A stretch of DNA of 64,000 nt from Liriodendron chinense (Eukaryota > Streptophyta > Magnoliopsida > Magnoliales > Magnoliaceae). The translations under genes were made by a program, and so were the position numbers. Shown piece by piece: positions 10,998-20,321 of the stretch. The stretch lies in assembly GCA_003013855.2 (NCBI GenBank), contig ML058548.1, forward strand, positions 2,332,521 through 2,396,520, read 5' to 3'. Under the pieces are notes generated by a model. The model saw only the letters and a program-made list of their open reading frames with translations. It was not told the origin of the DNA and did not search any database. Every line of letters starts with the position of its first letter. Within the stretch, counting starts at the first letter, position 1.

Positions 10998-12552
10998 TGT
11001 GGACTCTCGCCGATTTTCCGCGCTCCCCACACGACGTTCTTCTCCCTTCCCCTTTCCTTTCAGAACAGAAGGAGATGAGGATGCGTGAGTGCGAAATCGC
11101 CGTTTGTGCCACTGGCTTGCCTCGTTCTCGAGGGCTTTGTTTGGTTGTCGTGTTAAGCTGGATATGTTTAAGTGTGTTTATATAAGACCAGAGTCGCCAC
11201 TAGCCAGTTACTTTGAATCTACAGTCGGCTAGACCCTGTAGAAACATTAGAGAAGGGAATCCGAAGATTCCTTCCTCTGAAATGACTCCTGTTGATCTGC
11301 GGCCAGAGATTCAAGGTAAGGGATCACGGTTACAGGGTGGGAAGAGGTTAAGCACCCCACACACTGCCCGTACCAAAGTACGGTCTCTACTTCACAGAAT
11401 CGATCGGATACTTGAAAGTCTAGTTTAATCCTCGTATATTCTCATGGATGACATGATGCATGAATGCGGGTCTGAACAGTAAGAGTTTCTGATGGGCAGG
11501 TTCCAACAACGGGCAAGCCCAGAGCGTACGCTCGAACTGACAGGTGCTTTATGCGAGATGATGCATGTTGTGTGCTTGAATATTCAAAGTGCTTATAGTG
11601 ATATGTATGTGAATGCAGGTCTGAACAGTAAGAGTTTCTGATGGGCAGGTTCCAACAACGGGCAAGCCCAGAGCATACGCTCGAACTGACAGGTGCTTAA
11701 TTTAAGACATATGCGGTGTGCTTGAATAATCAAGGTGCTTGTAGTGAAGCAGGGGGGTTGGAAGAAAAGTAAATGTTGCACTTATGCTAGATGCAAATGA
11801 GACGATGCTGGAAAAGAGTAGCTGGGTGGACGGAGGTATCGCAAGGATTGGCTTCGAGTGGCTGGATCAAGACTTGGGTGACTTGAGAGGCTTGGACCAG
11901 TGGTCAGGCTGGGCTGGACCAGGGCTAGACTCTCCTCACTCAGGCTCTCCTTGGTGGAAAAATGGGCTAAGGGGTGGAGAAGGGCACTCGAACGGACAGG
12001 CTTTCTTTGGACTCCAAGGGATGCTGTTATGAGAAGAGGCTAGGGGTATTTATAGCGTTGGAGAGTGGCAACTCTCGTAATTTTTTCCGGGCGGCCTGCT
12101 ATGGGCCGCCCGTACGGCCGCTCCTCGGTTTCCAGCGAGTACGGTCGCTCCCTCGGGGCTGCTGTTTGACTCGCTGGTCGACTCAGTGAGTTGACTCAGC
12201 GGGTCGACTCGGTGGTTTGACTCGACGGGTTGACTCGACGGGTTGACTCGGTGTTTTGACTCGACGGGTTGACTCGACGGGTTGACTCAGCGGGTTAACT
12301 CAGCGGGTTAACTCAGCGAGTTGACTCAGTGATTTTGACTTTTTTTTAGGATTTTTTGACTGGCCTTTTTTATGGGGGGTTTTTCAGGCTGATGTTTAAG
12401 ACTGGGTGGACTGGGTTCAGGCTTGATCTGAGCTATGGAATGGGGCTTACAAGGGTGAGTTTGGCTGAGTTTGGACTTGGGATTTGGGGGTATGGTCCTC
12501 CATTCATCCAACTATCTCTACCAACAGTGTAGCCGAAGGTGGGGTGTCTACA
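10998..12552 (-). repeat. 3' LTR of the Tat/Ogre-type element
   Basis: 1555 bp, TG...CA in element sense. It is longer than the 5' LTR mainly because its TTGACTC array has more units and it retains a 12-nt stretch (TACAGTCGGCTA) missing from the other copy. The minus-strand TATA box TATAAATA is at 12047-12054, and the GC-rich dyad GGGCGGCC...GGGCCGCC is at about 12090-12112. Confidence 0.95.
12165..12340. repeat. TTGACTC (W-box-like) array in U3 of the 3' LTR
   Basis: Nine TTGACTC cores occur in a 12/13-bp-based minisatellite, with interspersed TCGACTC and TTAACTC variants. The matching array in the 5' LTR (about 36148-36270) has about five TTGACTC cores, so the array changes copy number between LTRs of one element. 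Confidence 0.8.
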
Positions 12553-12567
12553 GATGCCCCTCTTTGG
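12553..12567 (-). other. Polypurine tract of the Tat/Ogre-type element
   Basis: On the minus strand the bases just upstream of the 3' LTR read CCAAAGAGGGGCATC, a purine-rich plus-strand primer of the expected form directly abutting TGTAGACACC. Confidence 0.85.
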
Positions 12568-12628
12568 CAGACGTTGCGTTCAACCGAATGCCAAAGCGAG
12601 TGGACACCCCACTTCTGACCCGGTCATT

Positions 12629-13540
12629 CATGGATCATGGTCTGAAATCATTGCTTGCCTTTGCATCTGTGCCAGTTGATCATTTGGAAATCGATCACTC
12701 GCACATACCGCGGGAGTTTGGAGAAAACGTTGCGATTGTCCCTGCATGCGCTGCAACCTGGGTACCCAATCGTAACCCTTCCGTTCCCGTTCGGTACTAA
12801 CATCGGAAAGGTACAGCAGAGCCTCTGCGTCGACAGTCTTACGAGGATGCTGACCCTGAGACTGATTGTATGATGTTTGATGTTTTCCCAGATCACTCCA
12901 GGAGTACTTGTTTCGCTTGACTGTCAAAGTGGTTAGACGCCCTGCGTCAGATAGTCTTACGGGATTCTACTACGCCGACCTGGACTCAGTCAAGGTACTT
13001 CAAGCATCCACGCCTAGGTATGTGCGGGTGGGCTTTTTCCACCCGATCTGCTGGTTTCGATGCTTGGTTTGCAATTCATTCTTTCCTTGATTGTGGTCTG
13101 GAGTCTTTGTTGTCCTTTGTATCTGAGTCAATTAATTGTCTGAAAATTGATAACTCGCACATACCGCGAGAGTTTGGAGAAAACGTTGCGATTGTCCTTG
13201 CAGTTTGCTGCAACCTGGGTACCCAATCGCAACCCTTCCATTCCCGATCGGTACTAACATCGGAAAGGTACAGCAGAGCCTCTGCGTCCGTAGTCTTACG
13301 AGGATACTGACCCTGAGACTGATTGTGTGATGTTTGATGTTTTCCCAGATCACTCCAGGAGTACTTGTTTCGCTTGACTGTCAAAGTGGTTAGACGCCCT
13401 GCGTCAGATAGTCTTACGGGATTCTACTACGCCGACTTGGACTCAGTCAAGGTACTTCAGGCATCCACGCCTAGGTATGTGGGGGTGAACTCTTTCCACC
13501 CAATCTGCTGATTTTGATACTTGGGTTACAATTCATCGTT
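12629..13540 (-). repeat. Two tandem copies of a 456-bp unit
   Basis: Copies at about 12629-13084 and 13085-13540 are closely similar; the phrase GAGAAAACGTTGCGATTGTC starts at 12721 and again at 13177. The unit lies immediately upstream of the polypurine tract in element sense. The frames seen here in both strands are also duplicated and look like by-products of the repeat. No coding role is supported. Confidence 0.92.
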
Positions 13541-14440
13541 TCCACCTGTTCAAATGGTTTCTCTGACCGAGCCTTTTGGCTTTCATCTTTTCATATCTTG
13601 GCATATGGCACGACCGCACTGACACTGGAGTTCAGTTCGATCGTACTTTGAGTGCATTGGATCCGATGGTCTCCGGGGAAACCGCGAGACATCGGATCTT
13701 ATTTGATTTTTGCGTTGGCTCCTACCCAGAGATATGGAAGATCTCCTGGTGTTTTGGAGACAGAACGCTCTACTGGGAAAATATTTTTGGATTTTTGAAA
13801 AGATACCCACTCTGGGGAGTGATACTCCGTGGGGTTTTTATTTGCGAATAGAAATATTTTTTGTCTTTTTGAAACGAAAATCTGGTTTGCATGTGCCTCC
13901 ACTAGGGATGCCTGTGGGGTCTTTAGCTAACTGACTTTTATTTTGAAAGCAGGTAAACATGATGATTGGTGCGATGGATGCTGATGCATGGAGATGCATG
14001 ATGAATGCATGGCTTGGTTCATTCTCTTTCAGTTTGATGATTTTGCTTTTGCTATGGGTGTAGAGAACTTTGAGCTTATTGCTTGCAGGGTTGTGCTCCC
14101 TGGGGTTTTTCTTTTTTGATATGGAGGTTTGGACAGCGGGTTGGTCAAGATCCCGACCCGTGGTCGATCAGGTCCATCGTCCCAAGATGCTGTTTCTTTG
14201 CTAATGAGAATGTACGAGGATATCATTCGACTTCAAGATGTTCTTCTGGGCATACATGTGATTGAGATGGTGTTTGGTTGCCCGTTTTGGTCAAGATTCC
14301 AATTTGCGGGCGATTTGATCCGTCATCCCATACTGTGAAGTGATTGGAGTTCAAGACTCCTGAATTGTAGTGCTGGGGATACTAATTTTTGTGATTTTTG
14401 CAGATATTTGGATCCGAATCTTTACCTGAGCGGTCAGAGT
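13541..14440. other. Non-coding 3' region of the Tat/Ogre-type element
   Basis: No supported gene. It holds short T-rich repeats (TTTTTGGATTTTTGAAA) near 13785 and several G/C-clamped dyads. In element sense it is downstream of integrase; in the other sense it precedes the antisense genes. Confidence 0.5.
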
Positions 14441-14645
14441 AGAGATCAGTTTATTGAAAACACAGGAAATATTTGTGTGATTTTTTGAAAATTTTCTTGA
14501 AAGCAAGGAAATCATTTTTTGTGATTTTTGACAATATTTTGATTGAAAGCAAGGGAAATATTTTTGTGATTTTTGAAGAGGTGATTTTGCAATGTTTTTG
14601 TATTTTGTGATTTTTTTGAAATGCAGGGAAAAGTATGGAATTTTC
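14441..14645. repeat. TTTGTGATTTTTGAAA minisatellite
   Basis: At least four diverged units of about 55-60 bp combine GAAAGCAAGG(G)AAAT with TTTTGTGATTTTTGA. The longest minus-strand frame across it is Lys/Ile/Ser-rich low complexity and is rejected as a gene. Confidence 0.7.
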
Positions 14646-15170
14646 ATCCACTTCCAGCTTCTACTGCTGGTAAGGCACCCGATCCATTTTACGTCAGCTA
14701 GCAAGACGAGTCTCACACAGTTAAGTGCCGTAGTTTTACATCTTCGGATGAGGGAATTTTGAGGGTTTTCAGTCAACACACCCACAAAGTTGCCTGTTCC
14801 TCATGTGCAATGCACATAGACCACATATCGTCCGACGGACTCCTTTGGCCACAAGATGAGCCACATCCTCACATTTCCCTTAGTCAATCCAGTTTGGGGT
14901 CTTATGTTGCTCACAATTCCGTGAGGGTGAGCTTCACCTCCCAACAGCCTTAATCCCCTTCATGAGTTTTAGGAACAGGGAACATCCGTCAGATTCAACA
15001 GCGACTTCCAAATCAAGGTTATCTATCACGGTGCGTTCAACACGAACAGGGTTGCGGAGTTCTGCCCGCCTCAGCCCTTACCTGTTTAAAAGATTCTGGA
15101 CACCCGTACGATCAAGTGTCAGCCATGTCCTAAACAGGTTAGGAAAGAAAGCCTCCGAGAAGTTAATCCC
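14646..15170. other. Non-coding interval in the Tat 3' region
   Basis: No supported coding region or repeat. Short frames exist on both strands but none resembles a protein family. Confidence 0.45.
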
Positions 15171-15373
15171 AGTGTAGTTTTAGGTCTTCGGACCGTAAAT
15201 ATGTACCTGCTGAAAATACATTCTTTTTTGTGATTTTTCAAAAACTGTTCCAGGTCATAAAATCTCAATTTTGAACAGTCAGGATTGACACTGGTTTTTA
15301 TTGGAAATCTCTCGGGATTTTGTTCCCGACGTAGTTTAAGGTCTTCGGACCATGAAACTGTACAAAAAGGGGC

Positions 15374-15421
<48 letters not shown>

Positions 15422-15690
15422 GAAATGATCCAGATCATCAGATCTTGGCCTGAAAGGCTGGGATCGATGCTGGTTTTTATTAAAAATCCCTCGGGATCTC
15501 GATCCCGACGTAGTTTAAGGTCTTCGGACCAGAAACTGTACATGTGATGTATATATTTTTTGGTTTTCTGAAAATGTCCGAGATCGTCAGGTCTTGATTC
15601 GATCCAAACCGATGTCGGCTTTTATTGAAAATCCCTCGGGATCCTGATCCCGACGTAGTTTAAGGTCTTCGGACCAAAATCTATACAAGT
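15171..15690. repeat. Four imperfect repeats around GTAGTTTAAGGTCTTCGGACC
   Basis: The core TAGTTTAAGGTCTTCGGACC occurs near 15332, 15511 and 15656, with a diverged copy near 15175. The last three copies are preceded by an inverted repeat of the form CCCTCGGGAT...GATCCCGACG. Spacing is about 145-180 bp. A (TA)n microsatellite (about 15376-15419) has expanded inside one unit. Confidence 0.85.
15376..15419. repeat. (TA)n microsatellite
   Basis: About 22 TA dinucleotides within the repeat array. Confidence 0.97.
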
Positions 15691-16113
15691 AAACAGTAAT
15701 CAAGGGCGGAGATTCTTGGGATTCTTCTTAGAATGGTTTGGATCATCTGGTCATGCCTTTGGATGGTTGAGATCATTGTTTGACCAAGTCAAATTCTTCT
15801 TTCTTTTCTTTAAAAATTCCATGGAACTTTTCCACATCATCAACCCAATTTCTCACCTCATTTCTCATGAGATGAGATTTTGGTGAGATTTCTTCCTTTT
15901 TTTCTCACCATTCTCTTCCATCACTTCATTCTTACATGAAGGTACAAGATTCACTTGCAACCACCCTTCCCAAGGAGGAGTTTTTCTCAGGGAGAGGAGG
16001 TGAGAAGTCACCTCACCTAGGTAGGGGCTAGGACGGCCTCCCATGGGCCGCCCGACCGGTCTCTGCCTCCTGGTCTCTTCAATGGGCTGGGTAAAAGGGT
16101 GCCCTCCCCTTTT

Positions 16114-16122
16114 CTATATAAC
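16114..16122 (+). promoter_or_regulatory. Candidate TATA box of antisense transcription inside the Tat element
   Basis: CTATATAAC lies in plus orientation, opposite to the retrotransposon, about 90 bp after a GC-rich dyad (GGACGGCC...GGGCCGCCC, about 16031-16051) resembling the one beside the LTR TATA box. A pyrimidine-rich CT tract follows, as in many plant 5' leaders. A consensus donor (TTTG/GTGAGT, intron from 16280) and an acceptor just before the PMD gene start (CTTGTAG, ending 18057) would allow a 5' UTR intron of about 1.8 kb joining this promoter to the PMD gene. The link is inference. Confidence 0.5.
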
Positions 16123-16279
16123 ATGGGGCACCCTTGCCCCCTCCATCGTGCAATCTCTCTCTTCTCTCTCTCATACTCTCTCTTTTTTCAAGTTTTCTCT
16201 CTCTTCTTTGGTGGTCCTTTGCTTCTCTCAAGTGGTGGCCCTTAGAGACATTTTGGGACAGCAAGGTGGTCCCTCTTTG

Positions 16280-18057
16280 GTGAGTGGTAAAGGTATGAAC
16301 CACTCCCTTTCTCTTTCTTGTCCTTTTCCTTCTTCATTGTCTCTTCTCATGACTCTTTTCTTTTTCCATGTAGTTATTCCAAGAAGAGTGAGGGTGGGCT
16401 CAAGTGTTTTTGGCCACTTTCTAGATCTCAAGTCCTTTTCAAAGGTGGTGCATGGAGAAGGACATTGCAAGCTTTCCACTTCATTTTTCCTTTCTTCTTT
16501 TCACACTTCCCTCATGTGTATGTAAAGGGTGATTTTGCCATGTTATCAAGTGTGCATGGCAAAATACTCTATCTTTTTCATGGGAGTTGGGCCTCTCTTC
16601 ATATGTTTCAAATGGGCTCAAAGTGAAGTCATGGCCCTTGGTGTATTTGATGGGCCCAATGCTTCATTTTGGGCTCCCTCATGCTTTCTTGCCCTTGTCA
16701 TTTTTCCTTAATGCTCTTCCTTTCTTTTCCATCTTCTTTTCAAGGTTTGGGCCCATGGGCATGGTAGGGCCCATCTCAAGTTTTGGGCTCATGGGGCTCA
16801 CTTTAGGTGACCCCATCTTTTTTCACATATGTATGGATCAAGATGACTAGCCCATTCTTTATTTGGATCTCAAGTGGGCTAGATTTCCTAGTTGGGCCTA
16901 TATGGACAAGTAGCCCAACTCTTCCATCATTTCTTGATTATGATGTACATCCTTGTACAAGGTGTAGTAGGCTCCTTGGAGTCTCTATGTGTGGATGGGC
17001 TTTTGGGTCCTTATTGAAATTTGGATTCCTTTGGACCAATGTGTGCACCACTACACTTTGTCCATGTGGGTTTTTTTCTTTTCATGCTTTTTTCTTTAAT
17101 GGATGGAGGACTTGAGTTACTTGACCATCTACAAGTCCCATGAGTGAGTTGTTCCCACAATCTCACTAAGTTCAAATGGTTTTCCTTGTGGTAGGAATGT
17201 GATTCTCAAGAGTTTCCCTCTAATGCTATCAACCTCAAATGGATGATCCTCAAGTGAGCTATCCATACAATCATAGCTCCTTTTCCTTTGGGGCTTGGTG
17301 GATCATCCACCATCATTCTCATGTATGGGTGATTTTTCTTTGAATTTGTGGGAAAGAATGATACCCATAAGTTGCCCATTCTTGTCCCATGCTTAGGGAC
17401 ATTTTGGATTTTGATCTTCAAGTGGGCTATGTGTATCATTTTTAGCCATTTATGATGGTCGGGTGACTCATCAAGCCATGCTCCTTTGTGCTCAAATGGT
17501 CTCCCTTTTTGGTGGAGAAATTAGTGCACATAAGTTGCCCAAACTTGCCTTTTCATGGGCATTTTCAACTTTGATTCTTCATGTGGGCTATGTGCCCTCT
17601 TCAATCCATTGGGATGAGGCATTTGGGTTGCTCTTGGGGCCCGTTTTCTTTTCTACCCCCCACTTGTCCATGCATGTGTGTAAAAGATGGGAACATCTTA
17701 AGTGAGAAACATGGCCTTGGCATGAAAGTGGATAAATCCTTGGCCACATATGGACTTTGACGAGGGACTTCTCATGTGAAGTGGGATTCTTATCCTTTGT
17801 TGATCTCATGGCACTTGAGTGCATTTGTTGTCCAAAATGTGTCCTTAGATGATGGACTTTCTCGCCTAAGGCATGCCATGCCACCTTCTTTAAGGTGGGC
17901 CTTACTTTTTCCAATGGGCCCAACATATCCTAAGTGACACATGGAGTTGGACTTTAGATTTTGCATTTGAATGTGAGTCCAATCCCATGGGTTTCTTGGA
18001 TGATAATTTGGATTTTAATGGGTAAAGGGATAGGGACTTACCTTGTCGAGCTTGTAG
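16280..18057 (+). other. Possible 5' UTR intron of the antisense PMD gene; no protein-coding signal
   Basis: The region has several chance frames on both strands and recurring phrases such as GGGCCCA, CTCAAGTGGGCTA and CATGTG(G/T). None looks like a protein. The flanking consensus splice sites make an untranslated-leader intron plausible, but this is unproven. Confidence 0.35.
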
Positions 18058-18063
18058 GATTCA

Positions 18064-19559
18064 ATGGCGGATGGTACCAGAGGTCACCGAGTAATTGACG
18101 AAGATGATCCCGCCTTCATCGTCCGCCGAGGGGACCACATGTGTTCCTTAGCTATGGAGCATCAACCTCTTCCCGCTATCAAGGGTCGAGGTACCAGGGA
18201 TCGCTGGGATGACTGGATGAAGGATCCACAGCCCTTGCTTGAACGAGTACTGGATGGTACTCCTTTTGCTGGCCTCCTCACCCTACGTTTCCACAATAAT
18301 GATGACAACCGCATGATGCTCGCGGCCCTTTGCGAGCGGTGGCGGGATGAGACCCACACCTTTCAGCTCCCTTGTGGAGAATGGGGGATAACCCCCTTGG
18401 ACATTTGTATGCAGATAGGCTTCCCGTTTCATGGGACAATTGTTCCTCAAGTTAGCTCCCTAGCTCCTCTCACTTCTACCGACTGGCTACGGCTTGTTGG
18501 TGATGTCCCACCCGAGGGTGAATTCCAAGGCCATCAAGTGAAGATGCGATGGTTCTACAACAGTTTTGTTTCTGTCATCCTTACCACCGAGCAAGAGGCC
18601 CTCCACAAAGCACGGGCCATGATTACTAATGCTTTTGGATCCTTTCTTTTCTGCCATGCGAATGAGAGAGTTGATCCCAAATTTCTTCGTTTAGTCGAGG
18701 ATCTTCATCACCCCTATAACTGGAATGGGGCTATCTTGACCCGTATCTTTCAGGGTCTGGACAAGACCTGTCGGCATAGCCGGTCCTTCACAGGTTTCTG
18801 GCATGTTGTTGAGGTATTTTTTCTTTCCCCTTCCTTGAAGGGCTTTCGCCTTCTTTCCCTCTCTGATCATTAGATGTGCTTTTGTCCAGACTTGCTTTTA
18901 TGACCATTTTCCCCATCTCGCGCCGAGGATGAGGGCTGATGTTGAGCCCTCTCAGTATCGCCACATGTACTGGCACCAACAAAACCGTCAGCGGAACTCC
19001 CGAGTTCCTGGGGACAATTGGCGTGCTGACATAGACGGGCTGACTGTCGAGGACGTAAGTATCTTACTTTCCCTACCCCTCAGTGCTGTATTGTAACTGA
19101 TCGTGGTAACCTCATCTGCTGCAGCTCGCTCGGATGCCATATGCCAGTTTCCCTCTCTATTATACCCCTCAGCGTGTGGAGGCATACAATGCTTCATGTC
19201 TCCGTATCATGCTTTCCGACGCTGAATCCTTTCAGTGGTACCTGGGGGAGAGGTTGCTTCGGCAAGTCACTGGGGTGGCTTGGGTCCCTTATTCTGCACC
19301 TCCTCCAGCTGCTCGGATGCCGGTTGATGAGAGAGTTGAGGCTCTCGTGGGCCAACCCGGATTCCGTTTCACGATCCCGGATCGTGATTACGATGAGTGG
19401 TATCTGTTGTTCGGCCAGGGGCCTCTGCTTCCTTCGCTTTATGTTCCAGGTGGCCGTCGCAGGTATGCTGGAGGTTCGGTGACTGCTCCTTTGATGGATC
19501 TTTATCATCGGGAACGGGACACGAGGAGGGACGATGATGATTATGTTGGCGACTTGTAG
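18064..19559 (+). CDS. Plant mobile domain (PMD) protein carried antisense in the Tat element, 3 exons, 449 aa
   Basis: Three exons join in frame: 18064-18813, 18890-19054 and 19125-19559 (250, 55 and 144 codons plus stop). Both introns are short (76 and 70 nt), GT-AG and phase 0, and removing them gives one uninterrupted protein. Residues 93-124 (WRDETHTF, LPCGE, GITPLDI, IGFPFHG) match the core of the plant mobile domain of MAIN/MAIL1-type proteins, which act in silencing and are also carried by transposons. Exon 2 begins TCFYDHFPHLAP and exon 3 contains the WVPY motif, both fitting the domain's later half. The C-terminus is acidic (DDDDY). It lies opposite to gag-pol, so it needs its own promoter. 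The start is the first ATG after a good 3' splice site. Its function in the element is unknown. Confidence 0.85.
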
Positions 19560-19624
19560 CCTGCTCGGGTGCTCTGCTTTGTATGGCCTTGTACTTTTGC
19601 TTTTATCTTCTTTTGTATCAAGCT

Positions 19625-19650
19625 CTTTTTGAATGAATATACAGTCTTTG
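19625..19650 (+). terminator. Candidate poly(A) signal region of the PMD gene
   Basis: TTGAATGAATATACAG lies about 70-90 bp after the stop codon. AATGAA is a tolerated plant variant of AATAAA. Weak support only. Confidence 0.3.
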
Positions 19651-19719
19651 ACTTGTCTCAAATTCTTTGATGATGTCTGGACGCTTTGACTTTTGACTTG
19701 TTCCTTCATGATTTGAGAC

Positions 19720-20230
19720 TTCTTAGCTGCATGGATGATGACTTGAACGGTCCAGATTGCTTGTTTAGGCCTTGTGGGCCCACTTGATGATTAGATCTTG
19801 GATTCTGGCACTTGATCTTGCTGCTCCATGACTTGAGTAAGCTTTCCAACGGTTTGGATCCTGATGATCTAGTCCTTGAATGGTTCAGATTGATAGATTC
19901 GGCCCTGTGGGCCCACTTGAGACCTTAGCTTTACTTTGGGGCACCTCTTTTGATGATTTGTGAGACTAAGAAGGCTTCTCATGGTGTGGATGATGACTTG
20001 AACATCTCAAATCACTTGACTTGGCTTTGTGGGCCCACTTGATGGTTAGATCTTGGATTCTGGACCTTCTTTTGATGATCAGCCCTTCGATCTTGTTATT
20101 TGATGGCTCATGTAGGTCCTTCAATGGTTTAGATCATGATGATCTGGTCTTTGAACGGCTTGGATTGCTTGTGGCCCCCACTTGACCACCTCTCCCTTTC
20201 TTTGACTTGATCAGCCATGCTCTGGCCGCA
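19720..20230 (+). repeat. Diverged tandem repeats around GTGGGCCCACTTGA
   Basis: A unit with GATGACTTGAAC, CAGATTG, (T/G)TGGGCCCACTTGA and TAGATCTTGGATTCTGG recurs near 19735-19815, 19870-19930 and 20000-20070, with further fragments to about 20200. It separates the two antisense genes. Confidence 0.75.
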
Positions 20231-20253
20231 TTGCTTCATGATTGGACCGGTGG

Positions 20254-20263
20254 GGCACCTTTT
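20254..20263 (+). promoter_or_regulatory. Candidate TATA box of the second antisense gene
   Basis: TTTTATATGA occurs about 65 bp before the first possible start codon (20322). The GGGCGGCC motif seen beside the LTR and PMD-gene TATA boxes appears here as GGGCGGCCCATGG at about 20310-20322. The repeated association suggests a shared promoter element. Confidence 0.35.
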
Positions 20264-20321
20264 ATATGATCTTGATTAACCTCAGTCGAAATCTGGAGCG
20301 GATCGGAGCCTTGGGCGGCCC

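Noticed and set aside
12165..12340. CRISPR-like regular repeats (TTGACTCGACGG array)
   Set aside because: Unit about 12 bp with no unique spacers, in a plant LTR; it is a minisatellite.
12471..13384. Several duplicated frames of 60-109 codons on both strands
   Set aside because: They mirror the 456-bp tandem repeat, overlap each other on both strands, and match no protein family.
14351..14785. 144-codon minus-strand Lys/Ile/Ser-rich frame
   Set aside because: Generated by the T-rich minisatellite; no domain and no start context.
16043..16525. 160-codon plus-strand frame
   Set aside because: Low-complexity Ser/Leu/Phe translation of a CT-rich region that better fits a 5' leader and intron of the antisense gene.
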